A stretch of DNA of 64,000 bases from Ariolimax columbianus (lineage: Eukaryota; Mollusca; Gastropoda; Stylommatophora; Arionidae), in NCBI GenBank assembly GCA_036924085.1, contig JAVGWX010000018.1, positions 19,312,464 through 19,376,463 on the forward strand, written 5' to 3'. The first letter of the stretch is position 1. Each line of letters opens with the position of its first letter. The notes beneath the pieces are model-generated. The model did no database searches. It was not told the origin of the DNA and was given only the letters and a program-made list of their open reading frames with translations. The position numbers and the translations under genes were made by a program. Below are positions 32,867 through 44,344 of the stretch, one piece after another.

Positions 32867-32932
32867 AGATCAAGTACGTCGCCTTCAATATATCTTTGAC
32901 GACAGTATTTACTACATGTCTACGTACTGCTT

Positions 32933-33204
32933 TTTACTGGGGATTCCGTGGCGAAGTGATTAAGCCGTCGGGATCGTGATCAGGTGGTGTGGGTTCGACT
33001 CCGGACTCCGCCGTCTTTTTCACGGGTGCTTGATGCATCTCGTAGTCGCCCGCTAGTCGTCTTGTCCTTGACTTGCCACTGGGGTTGGGTGGCACGAGAC
33101 GAGAGAGTGAGGATAAAAAGTAGCGCAGTTAATCCTTACTAAAAAATAGCGCTACCAAAATAAATTATCATTTCCGAAAGATGGCGGACTTTGCCTTGTT
33201 TTTT
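32933..33204 (+). mobile_element. SINE A (tRNA-derived), copy 1
   Basis: A box TGGCGAAGTGATTAAG (32949-32964) and perfect B box GGTTCGACTCC (32992-33002). The body has CTTGCCACTGGGGTTGGGTG and GGCACGAGACGAGAGAG, and the end has AGATGGCGGACTTTGCC plus a T-run. A 12-bp duplication TACGTACTGCTT flanks it (32921-32932 and 33205-33216). Copy 2 is at 58535-58821. Confidence 0.93.
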
Positions 33205-33221
33205 TACGTACTGCTTCTAAA

Positions 33222-33525
33222 GCTGATTTGATCGTCATCGTTTTGTGTGAACTTCTATTTCTCCTATGTGAACCAACCCTAACCTAGAGAGCTGAAATTT
33301 GGAACACACCCTCTACTAGTGCGAGCTGCTAATCTATCAAATTTTGACTGATCCTCAGATGACCTGTTCAGGATAAAATTGTTTTTGCTTGACTTGATCG
33401 CTACCGTTTTCGCTGATTTCTATTTCCCCTATTTGAACCAACTTCCCCATATTCCACAAGGTTAACATTTACTAGTGGAACTTGTTAATCCATCAAATTT
33501 GAACGGATCTTTCAGAAGTAGTGTG
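33222..33525. repeat. Imperfect direct duplication, about 170 bp
   Basis: Two similar segments share TTGATCG(T/C)(C/T)A.CGTTTT, TTCTATTTC(T/C)CCTAT, GAACCAAC and AATC(T/C)ATCAAATTT(G/T). They may be two old units of a longer tandem repeat adjoining the next array. Confidence 0.6.
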
Positions 33526-33529
33526 AGGA

Positions 33530-34130
33530 TCCACCAGAGGTCACACGAAGGAGCTCAAAATGGCATGTGAGTTTCTACCAACAGTCACACGTTTGTCGTC
33601 GTTTCAAAATTGCAGGATAGGGTTCACCAACAACCACGCGAGAGGGCTCAAAAACGCATGTAAAGGTCCACCAACAGTCATGCGAGAGGGCTCAAAAAGG
33701 TATGTTAGGGTCCACCAACAATCACGCGAGATGGCTCAAATAGGCATTTTAGGGTCCACCAACAGTCATGCGAGAGGCCTCAAAAAGGCATGTTAGGATC
33801 CACCAACAATCACGCGAGAGGGCTCAAAAAGGCATGTTAGGGTCCACCAACAGTCACGCGAGAGGGCTCAAAAAGGCATGTTAGGGTCCACCAACAGTCA
33901 CGCGAGAGGGCTCAAAAAGGCATGTCAGGGTCCACCAACAGTCACGCGAGCTTGCTCAAAAAGGCATGTTAGGGTCCACCAACAGTCACGCAAGAGGGCT
34001 CAAAAAGGCATGTTAGGTTCCACCAACAGTCACGCGAGAGGGATAGAAAAAGTCATATAAGGGTCCACCAATAGTCATACGAGGGGGCTGACAAAGACAG
34101 GCTAGGGTCCACCAATGTCCACGTGGTTGA
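33530..34130. repeat. 44-bp VNTR, about 13 units
   Basis: The unit contains CCACCAACAGTCACGCGAGA then GGGCTCAAAAAGGCATGTTA. The middle units are nearly identical; the edges are diverged. Confidence 0.93.
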
Positions 34131-34339
34131 TTTCAAAGAGCCATGTTGTTTTCTTTTTAAGTCGTTATAACTTAACGTCTTTTACACCGGCTTAGAAGAC
34201 TCTACAGAGTATGTATATAACTAGTTTCTTGGAGGGTGGGTTAGCCGATGTGCGAGTCCATCTTAATATGCCCAAACACAAAAGCTAAGTAGACCCGTAG
34301 TCAGTTAGGCGCCATCTATAGCTGCTCTTAACAAACCAT

Positions 34340-34610
34340 CTGGGAAAAGGTACAAATAGCTTGGTAGATTTTTAACTTGAATTTTGTCCGGACAGCGGCC
34401 GTTAATCCTAGTATTTTCAATTTCTAACTACCAAGGAATTTGTAACATGCCCGACGCTGTCACCGGAGTCCGATCTCACTACCCAGAGATCAGGGGAAAT
34501 TTTACCAGATGATCTACGTGAAATAAAATCCCGGACTCAAGATTCGAATCCACGTCCTCTGGCACCCGAAGCAAGACACTTTACCACGAGACTACTGAGT
34601 CTTAGCCATA
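34340..34610 (-). mobile_element. SINE G (tRNA-derived), copy 2
   Basis: On minus it has an A-box-like TCTCGTGGTAAAGTGTCTTG, a B box GGATTCGAATC, and then a region shared with 19925-20200: AGTTAGAAATTGAAAATAC, GGATTAACGGCCGCTGTCCG, ACAAAATTCAAGTT. The head is distinct from copy 1, so the tail domain may be shared by different SINE subfamilies. Confidence 0.7.
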
Positions 34611-34849
34611 TTGCGATATAGGTACCTTTAGGAACGACACATTATCATTCTGCTGGCATTTTTTGTATACCGAGTTTGCCTTCCCACTGCGATTCCTAAT
34701 CTATTAGCTAAACTAAACTAGAGCACCCTGCTTCCAGGGAATGTGAGACTTCTCGAAAATGTCGCGGGGAATTCGGAAAACTTCAAGCGGTGACCTTGAA
34801 TAGTCAAAGGAGGGGGATTCATGAAACATTTTCTTTTGGTCCACGAAGA

Positions 34850-35210
34850 GTTCATCTTCTTTCTCCTCTTCTTCATCGTTTGTTCTCAAACTCCTGCTAC
34901 CAAGTCCTGAAAAGAGCTTTGCAAGTGGCAAGATGTTCTCCTGAAAACGGAATGCAATGTGTCATAGTTCACAGCTTGACAGCAATATTTGCACCTTTTG
35001 GTCCGGCAATCCGACTTCAGCAATAATTTTTTTCCGGATCGGGTTAGCCTTCTCTCTTCGATCCCTTCTCCTTAGATAGTCTGCTATGATGCAGCCTGTT
35101 ATCCAGGATGCGCATAAGGGTCTTGTCAGCTCGGGTTGCTGACCCTGATTCTAGTAGTCAGCTTTGGGTCGTTGACCCCTGCAGCACATGGTACTGCTCA
35201 GCATTTTGCC
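34850..35210 (-). repeat. Family C element (copy C4, nearly complete)
   Basis: On minus it runs from CTGAGCAGTACCATGTGC through about 1.5 VNTR units (AATCAGGGTCAGCAACCC), CATCCTGGATAACAGGCTGC, TGAAGTCGGATTGCCGGACC, GTGCAAATATTGCTGTCAAG and GGTAGCAGGAGTTTGAGAAC to a GAAGAAGAGGAGAAAGAAG tail. It is about 360 bp and defines the family without VNTR expansion. Confidence 0.82.
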
Positions 35211-35214
35211 TACC

Positions 35215-36320
35215 TTAATGCTGGTTACCTAGTTTGTGGTACTTGTCATTATTACATCATGTGACGTCTCATAGACAATGTTCGCATTGGTTTACCAACA
35301 ACGATCCACTAGTTCTTCATTTGTCGGTGTCATTGATGAAATTGTTGCGGCTCTTATGTGTCATCACAATTTGGAAGACTACCTCCGCTACCTTCTGTTG
35401 TTACAGGCAAACCGGGCTGTTCAATAGTCCCTTTATCACTGTTTGGGTGGCTTTGACTCTCACGTAGTGACACTTTGTGAATATCTGGAACATTATTTAT
35501 GTGTCATTCGATATGAAAATAGAGATTTGGTCGTATTCATGCTTCTTTCCCAACATCTAAGATGGCATACTTGTTATGCCTTGCGATATACCTGTCTACA
35601 GGCAAAGCTCCGGTGGTAAACCCTGAGAAAAAAAGCTACATATTATGTTTTCTCCACTGTAGCTCTGGATGAGAGAGTGAGGTTGGCATATTGCGCAAAC
35701 CTTACTCACTTTAATTCAAATCACCGCGCATATCCCCCATTTCAGCGGACAGAGTCAAATGAAAAGAATGTCCACACTGCTGAACAAAGAAAGTGGTCTT
35801 CATCACACCTAACAAACATCATCACTCAGAATCTTGATCCCGTCCACGAAGAGACATGCTGGAGAAGTCCCTGAACAATAACTTGGTTTGAAGCTCAGGT
35901 TTTGTGCTCAGACTTTTAATATTATTTCGTGTGACGAAGACAGCTACAAGCATTATCGACCAAATGGGGTACGGAAGATGTGGAAGCCAACATAAATATT
36001 TATGAAAGATATTTTCCAGTATTTCAGTGGAAACAATACATTTATTTATTTTCTAACCAGCTGTGACAGATTATAGGTGTAAGCCTTTTGATTGTCGGGG
36101 AATCAAATAGCTAAAGAAGACTTTCCAAACTGCTGACGTGCCTGATACGTGTAATCTCACCAGACAGGGTGAGTAAGGATACATGTGTGTGTATTTTATA
36201 TTTTACGGTTGCACAGTACATTAAAGTTCAGTCCCTTAATTCACACTAGTTCCCTTCTGGTGTTTCATTTTAATACGATTGAGCTTTCCTTCATTTATTA
36301 CCAATTCGGGTAGGCGCTAT
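35215..36320. other. No recognised gene
   Basis: Unique-looking sequence; short chance frames only. Confidence 0.45.
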
Positions 36321-36369
36321 AGACATGTTAGTTGGGTAGGTGGGTGCGGGAATGGTCCAGAGGAATGGT

Positions 36370-36416
36370 CTTTGTCTTCTGGGCTCCGTGATCGGGAAAA
36401 TGTTGAGAACCACTCT
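36370..36416. mobile_element. Possible hAT-type terminus
   Basis: CCGTGATCGGGAAAATGTTG then AGAACCACTC resembles the right end of hAT elements whose inverted repeat reads CAGTGGTTCTCAAC on the other strand. No partner terminus or 8-bp duplication was found. Confidence 0.3.
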
Positions 36417-36419
36417 CTA

Positions 36420-36860
36420 CAACATTTATCTGTGTCATTATTTCTTTCTCTTTCTTGTTTTCTCTCTTCCTTCCTCTTTCTCTCTTCCTCTTTCACTCTC
36501 CCTCTCTCCCCTATTTCACTCTCCCTCTTTCTCTCTTTCCGCTATCTCTCTCCTCTTTTTCTCTGCCTCTTTCTTTCCCCCATTTTTCTCTCGTTCTTTA
36601 TATCTCCCTCTTTCTCTCTCCCCCCTTTCTTTCTCCTCTTTCTCATTCACCCTCTTTCTCCTTCTTTCTTTCCCCCACTCTCTCCCTCTTTCTCTCACTC
36701 CCCTTTCTCTCTCTCTCTCCCTCACAGTCTCTATCCCTCTTTCTTTCCCTCTGTATTTATCTATTTCTTTCCTTCATTCTATCCATTTTTGTTTCCCTCT
36801 ATATTTCCCTCTCTCCCTCTTTATCTCTTCTTTATCTCTCTCACTCTTTCTCCCTTTCAC
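36420..36860. repeat. (CT)n/(CTTT)n-rich pyrimidine tract, paralogue A
   Basis: Imperfect CTCTTTCTCTCTCCC repeats. It is the left part of a locus duplicated at 38690-39360. Confidence 0.92.
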
Positions 36861-36984
36861 CGGGACAAACAGAGCAGTATTTACATCACCAAACAGTTAT
36901 TACTCAAAAGCGCTACGGAAATAAAACAGCCTTACAAACAACCGTGTCTTACAAGAGAAACCGAGACATTGATCTGATAATGAA

Positions 36985-37233
36985 CGAAGAGGAAGAGGAA
37001 GACCTAGAAGAAAAAGAAGAAGATGATGAAGAAGAAGAAGAAGAAGAGAATCAAAGGAGATGAGGAAGAAGAAGAAGAAGAAGACGAAGAAAAAGAATAA
37101 GAAGAAGAAGAAGAAGAAGAGAATCGAGTGAGAGGAGGAAGAAGAAGAAGAAGAAGAAGAAGAAGAAGAAAAGAAGAAGAAGAAGAAGAAGAAAATCGAG
37201 GGAGAGGAAGAAGAAGAAGAAAAAGAAGAAGAA

Positions 37234-37265
<32 letters not shown>

Positions 37266-37373
37266 AGAAGAGAATCGAGTGAGAGGAAGAAGAAGAAGAA
37301 GAAGAAGAAGAAGAAGAGAATCGAGGGAGAGGAAGAAGAAGAAGAAAAGGAAAACGAAGAAGAAAAAGAAGAA

Positions 37374-37408
<35 letters not shown>

Positions 37409-37935
37409 AGAAGAAGAGAATCGAGGGAGAAGAAGAAGAAGAAGAAGAAGAAGAAGAAAAGAATCGAGGGAGAAGAAGAAGAAGAAGAAGAAGAAGAAGA
37501 AGAAGAAGAAGAAGAAGAAGACGAAGAAGAAGAAGAAGAAGAAGAAGAAGAAGAAGAAGAAGAAGAAGAAGAAGAAGAAGAAGAAGAAGACGAAGAAGAA
37601 GAAGAAGAAGAAGAAGAAGAAGCAGAAGAAGAAGAAGAAGAATAAGAAAAGAATCGAGGGAGAAGAAGAAGAAGAAGAAGAAGAAGAAGAAGAAGAAGAA
37701 GAAGAAGAAGAAGAAGAAGAAGACGAAGCAGAAGAAGACGAAGCAGAAGAAGAAGAAGAAGAATAAGAAAAGAATCGAGGGAGAAGAAGAAGAAGAAGAA
37801 GAAGAAGAAGAAGAAGAAGAAGAAGAAGACGAAGAAGAAGAAGAAGAAGACGAAGAAGAAGAAGAAGAAGAAGACGAAGCAGAAGAAGAAGAAGAAGAAG
37901 AAGAAGAAGAAGAAGAAGAAGAAGAAGAAGAAGCA
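36985..37935. repeat. Giant (GAA)n tract, about 950 bp
   Basis: GAA/AGAAG repeats with recurring GAGAATCGAGGGAGA interruptions. Flanking sequence on both sides (CGAGACATTGATCTGATAAT on the left, ACAACCGCTACTACATATGC on the right) matches the flanks of a tract of about 55 bp at 39270-39325. All the long overlapping Glu-, Lys/Arg-, Ser-, Leu- and Phe-rich frames here are repeat artefacts. Confidence 0.95.
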
Positions 37936-37959
37936 AACACAACCGCTACTACATATGCT

Positions 37960-38555
37960 CTGATACACGCTACCTGCAAACTGGCCTACCGCCACACAAA
38001 ATCGCCATCAATCACTAAATAAAAACAATCTTTGTCTGATATTGTTGATCACCCATCACAGTTGGCACACTCACTACTTGTCGTTTGGAGATCCGTCGTC
38101 TCAAATGATGATAACTTGTACAATAATCTGATTAAGAGACACAAAAAATGCCGAAGAGGGTGGTTGGGTAGCGGTGGTGGTGGGGTGGTGTATAAAAAGC
38201 TAGAGAAAGACAACAAAATGAAGAGAACTTCAAAAGATCAAATAAAAGCACGCTTAGTTAAGCGCTGTATACATAAGTTGTTGATTGATTGTTTTATGAA
38301 CAAACATTGGAACATGTTATCAACGAGCGGACGTGTTTATAACAAATAAGGGAATGTAGGCCGGAGATACAAGATATAGAAGCATAGAACGGAAGTAAAA
38401 TGTGTGCTACGGAAGACAAAGTTCATATTTCTCTGATCGATTCGTCAGTCTTGTACATGGGAACATTATACGAAACTGTCGTCCATTTGAGAACCTCCAA
38501 TGGCTCTGTCTGGCTTCGGCAATAAACGCTCACTCAAAGTTTAATGCTATGGCGC
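37960..38555. other. No recognised gene
   Basis: Unique sequence between the two paralogous loci. Confidence 0.45.
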
Positions 38556-38660
38556 GGGATGAGAGAGAAAGAGAAAGAGAGAGAGAGAGAGGGGGGGGGG
38601 GGTAGAAAGTGAAAGAGAGAGAGATGGAAGGAGAGGGGGGAAAGGAAAAGAAAACAGAGA
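38556..38660. repeat. (GA)n and (G)n tract
   Basis: GAGAGAAAGAGAAAGAGAGA followed by a run of 11 G and further GA repeats. Confidence 0.92.
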
Positions 38661-38689
38661 ATAGAAAATACTTTATGCCATGAATAATG

Positions 38690-39160
38690 GGTTTCTCTAT
38701 TCTCTCTCTCTCTCTCTCTACCTGTTTCTCTCTCCCTCCCCCTTCCTCTGCATATCACTTTCTCTGTCTCTCTTTCCATTCTCACTATTTCTTTCACTCC
38801 CTCATACCTGCCCTCTCTCCTTTCCTTCTCACTTCTTCTTTCTCTCTCCTTCTTTCTGTCCCTCATTTTTTAACTGGTTCATTATGTATCCCTATCTCCC
38901 TCATTCTTGCTTCCACTTTCTCTTTCCAATTTTCTCTCTCCCAGTCGATCTCTGTCTCTTTCATTCCCTCTTTCTTCCTTTCTCTCTCTCTCTCCCTCAT
39001 TGACTCCTCCAATTCCACTATTTCTCTCCTCTTTCTCTCTCGCACTCTTTCCCACTCTCCTTTCCTCTCTCTTCCTTTTTCTCTCTCTCTCCCTCATTTA
39101 CACTCTTCCAATTTCTCTCTTTCTCTCCTCTTTCTCTCTCGCACTCTTTTCCACTAACAC
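38690..39160. repeat. (CT)n-rich pyrimidine tract, paralogue B
   Basis: CTCTCTCTCTCTCCC repeats. It holds the same position relative to the following unique block as 36420-36860 in paralogue A. Confidence 0.92.
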
Positions 39161-39179
39161 TGGCGGAGAGCACTGACCT

Positions 39180-39350
39180 CGAGTGACAGAAATGGCTAAA
39201 AAGCTTTATGAAGCCCTACAAACACCTGACTCTTTTGTAAGAGACATCGGGACATTGATATGAGAATAAACGAAGAAAAAGAAGAACAGGAAGAAAAAGA
39301 AGAATACAATGAAGAAGAACAGAAAACAAAACAGCTACCGCAAATGCTCT
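39180..39350. repeat. Paralogue B unique block and short GAA tract
   Basis: AGAGACATCGGGACATTGAT then ATGAGAATAAACGAAGAA, about 55 bp of GAA-rich sequence, then ACAGCTACCGCAAATGCTCT. Compare 36900-37970. Confidence 0.8.
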
Positions 39351-39423
39351 GAAAAAAACGCCTCTCGTAAAGGGGTATTGGCTCTATGATTCACCAGGAA
39401 TGTGTTGGTGATCAATGAGTAAC

Positions 39424-39592
<169 letters not shown>

Positions 39593-39742
39593 CCAAAGGG
39601 GCTACATGTGAAAATCGTGTAAAAGGGGGATACACGGCACCAAGTGAATGTAGCTCTCTGGGGCAACATTGCTTCCGCTTCCTTTTCCCTCCACCTCCGG
39701 CTCTCTACTTATTTGTAAGAAGCAGTTTTCAGTTGTGTGATG

Positions 39743-40387
39743 CTTGTTTACAGATGCCCTGTCCATGGTTACATCACTAAAAAGTCAGAAAAATACAGAT
39801 CTTAATGACTTAAGACCAGTACTCTGTCAACTATGTCACCGATCTACATCCAAAAGATTTGTGATACAGTGGGTTCCATTCCATTTTAACGTTCAAGGCA
39901 ACGAGGAGGCAGACAGACTGGCAAAAGATGATGCAAGACTACCACAGCCAGATTCTAGTGTGAACTACGACGAGTCCAAAAGGTTCATTAGGGCCAGATA
40001 CATGGCCAAATGGGAAAAAGAGCATACTAGCTACACAAAAAAGGAAGCTTATTACCAGTTGAATAGAAGAGAGCAGGTCGTAGTCTTCAAACTCCGCACA
40101 GGACACAACATACTGAGGTATCATCTATTCAATAAACTGAAGATAGGTGGCACTGACGAATGCACCTGTGGTACAGGGAAGATGACCGCTGAACATCTAC
40201 TGAAAAATTGGCCGACATACGAGGACCATCACCAGTGGCAACACTAGACAAGCTCAATGGCAGTGTCGACACCCTCAGAATGACAGCTGCGTTCTTCGAA
40301 AAAATTCAAGTTGGCGTCTGACAGCGTACGAAGAAGAAGAAGAAGAAGAAGAAGAAGAAGAAGAAGAAGAAGAAGAAGAAGAAGAAG

Positions 40388-40415
<28 letters not shown>
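39743..40415 (+). mobile_element. J-LINE copy 4 (5'-truncated inside RNase H) with (GAA)n tail
   Basis: A 12-bp duplication AGTTGTGTGATG at 39731-39742 and 40416-40427 bounds it exactly. The first bases enter the RNase H frame at LFTDALSMVTSL and continue through NEEADRLAKD, RREQVVVFKLRTGHN, DECTCGTG and EHLLKNWP. The last Cys of the knuckle is replaced by Trp, and a frameshift follows near 40225. Near the end FFEKIQVGV and TGA are followed by CAGCGTAC and about 29 GAA triplets (40329-40415). Confidence 0.94.
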
Positions 40416-40418
<3 letters not shown>

Positions 40419-40429
40419 TGTGTGATGTA

Positions 40430-40965
40430 TTTACTTAGCCAATCGCGGAATCGTCGCACAAAATTGACAGAAGTTACATTCGGTTATTCTGGAGAACATA
40501 GAACCGGATATAACAAAGTTTGTTTCCGGTCATCAAGCGTAAAGGTCACACTCAGGGCCCTGGGCGTTGCGGCCCACTAGTAGACTATTTGAGCTTCCAG
40601 GTGGACGGTAGCCGAATAATTACATTCTGTATTAAAAACATCCAAAATATACAGACTCAATGGATGATCGCTGAATGTTCTATGTGATGTGCTAATATTG
40701 TCTCTCCGAAACCTTCTGGTGAAGTTCCCAGAAATCCTGATGATTTAGTCTCTGAGTTCGACCTTTGTCGGAAAGACTGTTCCATCTGGCTTTAGCCAGA
40801 GGGGTGTCCAGCTTGTGTAATGACTGCATTCGAACTATCTTTGTTCATAATTAACGTGAACTAATTTCCCCTTGCACTCTTATCGTTAGCATGACCCAGT
40901 TTATACCTTCAAAACATCTTCTCTAGCTGAAGTTTAGTTCTTCTCTCTCTTCTTCTCTCAATCCC
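40430..40965. other. No recognised gene
   Basis: Unique-looking sequence. Confidence 0.45.
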
Positions 40966-40999
40966 GTATTGACAGCTCTTCTGCTTGTTCTTCTTTGCG

Positions 41000-41390
41000 T
41001 TCAGGATCTTTTTGTCGTGCTATATCTGCAGGTCAGTCTCCATGATGAAGTATGTAGTCGTCACCAGATCATCTTTTGGTCGTGCTATATCTGCAGGTCA
41101 GTCTCCATGATGAAGTATGTAGTCGTCACCAGATCATCTTTTGGTCGTGCTATATCTGCAGGTCAGTCTCCATGATGAAGTATGTAGTCGTCACCAGATC
41201 ATCTTTTGGTCGTGCTATATCTGCAGGTCAGTCTCCATGATGAAGTATGTAGTCGTCACCAGATCATCTTTTGGTCGTGCTATATCTGCAGGTCAGTCTC
41301 CATGATGAAGTATGTAGTCGTCACCAGATCATCTTTTGGTCGTGCTATATCTGCAGGTCAGTCCCCATGATGAAGTCTGTAGTCACCAGA
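41000..41390. repeat. 65-bp VNTR, six nearly identical units
   Basis: The unit contains TCGTGCTATATCTGCAGGTC then AGTCTCCATGATGAAGTATG. The last unit is diverged and shortened (CCCCATGATGAAGTCTG). The internal units look identical. Confidence 0.95.
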
Positions 41391-41489
41391 TCAGAGCTAC
41401 CGTCCAACAGCTTCTGAGCTCCGCACCCTTTGGCCAGGTCTGGTATCTCATCAGCCGTTCGAAAAATGTGTGTACTGTTAAAATACGTA

Positions 41490-41620
41490 ACTGTACATTC
41501 TCAAACTCCAGCTACAAAGCCCTGAAAAGAGCGTTGAAAGTAGCAGACGCTAATCCAGAAAACGAAATGCGATGTGTCTGAGTTTACAGTATTGTCGCAG
41601 TAAAGTGCTGTTACTTTCAG
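41490..41620 (-). repeat. Family C element (copy C5, fragment)
   Basis: On minus: CTGCGACAATACTGTAAACT, ACACATCGCATTTCGTTTTC and GTAGCTGGAGTTTGAGAATG. Confidence 0.75.
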
Positions 41621-41734
41621 ATATTATTTTCTCTTTGTAACCCCCCGCCTTATTCCCACCCTACATCCCCCTCCCCCGTGAGCGCTTGTCTGTCCTGAGC
41701 TCACCTTACATCACCCGTGCAAATATCATGACTA

Positions 41735-41867
41735 GCCAAGCTGTAAACTACGACACAACGCATTCTCTTCTCCGGACTACATCCTGCAACTTACAAAGCC
41801 CCTTTTAAAGCCCCTAGTGGGAGTTTGAGAACTAATGGAGAAGAAGATGAAGAAGAAGAATGTTACA
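41735..41867 (+). repeat. Family C element (copy C6, fragment) with GAA-rich tail
   Basis: CCAAGCTGTAAACTACGACA, CAACGCATTCTCTTCTCC and GTGGGAGTTTGAGAAC, then GAGAAGAAGATGAAGAAGAA. It lies tail away from C5. Confidence 0.78.
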
Positions 41868-41879
41868 TAACTAACAACA

Positions 41880-42205
41880 TGTAACAAAAAAGAGTAACAA
41901 GAAATTAACGAAATTTCAACAAATGAAGGTTATTATTAAAACGACTGACTAGACAGTTTTTAGCGGCCATGTCTTTCATAATTGTTAAGATTGCTGTTTA
42001 CATTTGTTTACTGGCTCATTATCTTCACATCTGTCGCATAGAACAGCCTTAGGCAACATCTATTACAGCGTCGCCAAGATGAATCAATATTTGAGAGACC
42101 AGCTCAACAGAGTATCAAAGTGCATAGCTCATGGCAAACATTGACGAGATAAAGGAGATACAGATTGCAGAAACAGGTAAGGGGTGTGTGGGATGGGATT
42201 ATAGA
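41880..42205. other. No recognised gene
   Basis: AT-rich unique stretch before a TG microsatellite. Confidence 0.4.
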
Positions 42206-42214
42206 AAGACAAGA

Positions 42215-42445
42215 GTGAATTGTGTGTGTGGGTGTGCGTGTATGTGTGTGTGTATGTGTGCGTGTATGTTTGTGTGTGTGAGTGTGTGTATGCGTGTATG
42301 TGTGTGTGTGTGCGTGTATGTTTGTGTGTATGTGTGTGCGTGTGTGTGCGTGTATGTATGTGTGTATGCGTGTATGTGTGTGTGTGTACGCGTGCGTGTA
42401 TGTGCGTGTGTGTGTGTATATCTGTGTGTGTTAATATATATATAT
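42215..42445. repeat. (TG)n-rich microsatellite
   Basis: TGTGTG with TGTATGCG interruptions, ending in a short TA run. Confidence 0.95.
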
Positions 42446-42479
42446 CTAAAGATAGCGAGGCAGGTAAAGATGGGTGTTT

Positions 42480-43029
<550 letters not shown>

Positions 43030-43249
43030 CTGAACTCACAGCTGTAGAAGATGAAGTGTGTGAGACTTCATTGCAATGGGTGCGAGTTATTTTTGTGGCA
43101 CAGTGAACATTTTCCTTGCTCTCTGCTTTGTCTTTCCTAATTTTAAGTCAAATACTCATACACAACTGGATACATAGAAGCGTAATACATCCTTGACGTG
43201 AACCAAATCCTTCACTGTGATTAGCAATCTTTTAAACAGCTCTTACGCT

Positions 43250-43602
43250 CAGCTGGGTAGACGGGATCAAGATACTGAGCAGTGCATGAGCTGCAGCGGT
43301 CAGCAACCTAAATCTGACTGGTAGCGTCCGGGCCAGCGAAGGAGAGGTACCAAGACTCTTCTACTTCTGGTGATCCTGGATAACTAGGCTGAAACAAAAC
43401 AGACTTGCTAAGAAGAAAGGATCGAAGAGGGAAGGCTAACCAGGTACCCAAAAATGGCTGAAGTCGGATGTGTCGACCGAAATCTGCAAATATCGCAGCT
43501 TAACTGTAAACTACGACACAACGCGTTCCGTTCTTCGGACAACATCCTGCTAGTTTCAAACCCCCGGAGATTGAGAACGAACAAAGACGAAGAAGAAGAA
43601 AT
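43250..43602 (+). repeat. Family C element (copy C7, complete single-unit form)
   Basis: GGGATCAAGATACTGAGCAG, a single VNTR unit (GGTAGCGTCCGGGCCAGCGA), GATCCTGGATAACTAGGCTG, AAGTCGGATGTGTCGACC, AACTGTAAACTACGACACAA and GGAGATTGAGAACGAAC, then a GACGAAGAAGAAGAA tail. Confidence 0.82.
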
Positions 43603-43604
43603 GT

Positions 43605-44000
43605 AGATAGATCACTCCTTTAGTCGAAACTCAGAAATGGTTAAAAACAAAATGTCAGTTTCGTTGGCTGTTCTAGAGTCATTTCTTCTCCACATTATTG
43701 CGCTATTCACAATCTCACTTGCCTTTAACACTTAACTTCGCCCAATTATCGCTCAAGTGTTACACAGACGAGCGACATTTGAACTGTTATTGATGTCTCA
43801 ACGGCACTTAACTATGTGTAATTGCTGTGAAGCATGCTTGTTTGTTATCTAATGTAGATATTCATTTTCTTCTGTATCTCGTTCTCTGAAGCTTTTATTA
43901 TTATGGCTACACTTGAATTCCAGTTCTCTGAATAAAGGTTTGCTGTGATGGAGATATTATCGAGACTCTTAAATAATTTGTGAACTGGTTTTTCTCCATT
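43605..44000. other. No recognised gene
   Basis: Unique-looking sequence. Confidence 0.4.
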
Positions 44001-44004
44001 GACC

Positions 44005-44245
44005 AGCATTGACCAATGCTCAATACACAGTAAATGGAACATTGACCAGTCCTCAGTGTACAGTGTATGGAACATTGACCAGTGCTCAGTACACAGAGTA
44101 TGGAACATTGACCAGCGCTCAATACACAGTGTATGGAACATTTACCAGCGCTCAATACACAGTGTATGGAACATTTACCAGCGCTCAATACACAGTGTAT
44201 GGAACATTTACCAGCGCTCAATACACAGTGTACGGAACAAAGTGT
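44005..44245. repeat. 33-bp VNTR, about seven units
   Basis: The unit contains CATTTACCAGCGCTCAATAC then ACAGTGTATGGAA. The left units read CATTGACCAG. Period 33 keeps frames open on both strands, which explains the Cys/Ser/Ile-rich frames. Confidence 0.95.
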
Positions 44246-44344
44246 TTTATTTAACTGTTAAACAAAAAGAGTTTTAACTCGCATTTAATACATTTGTACA
44301 CGGTTCAGTGATTTTTCTCGCAGCTCACATATATGATGTTCTTA

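Noticed and set aside
36279..37063. Three overlapping Ser/Leu/Phe-rich ORFs
   Set aside because: Pyrimidine-rich simple sequence.
36900..38022. Overlapping ORFs of 200-360 codons on both strands
   Set aside because: All are poly-Glu, poly-Arg/Lys, poly-Ser, poly-Leu or poly-Phe frames of a GAA tract; every frame is open because the triplet contains no stop.
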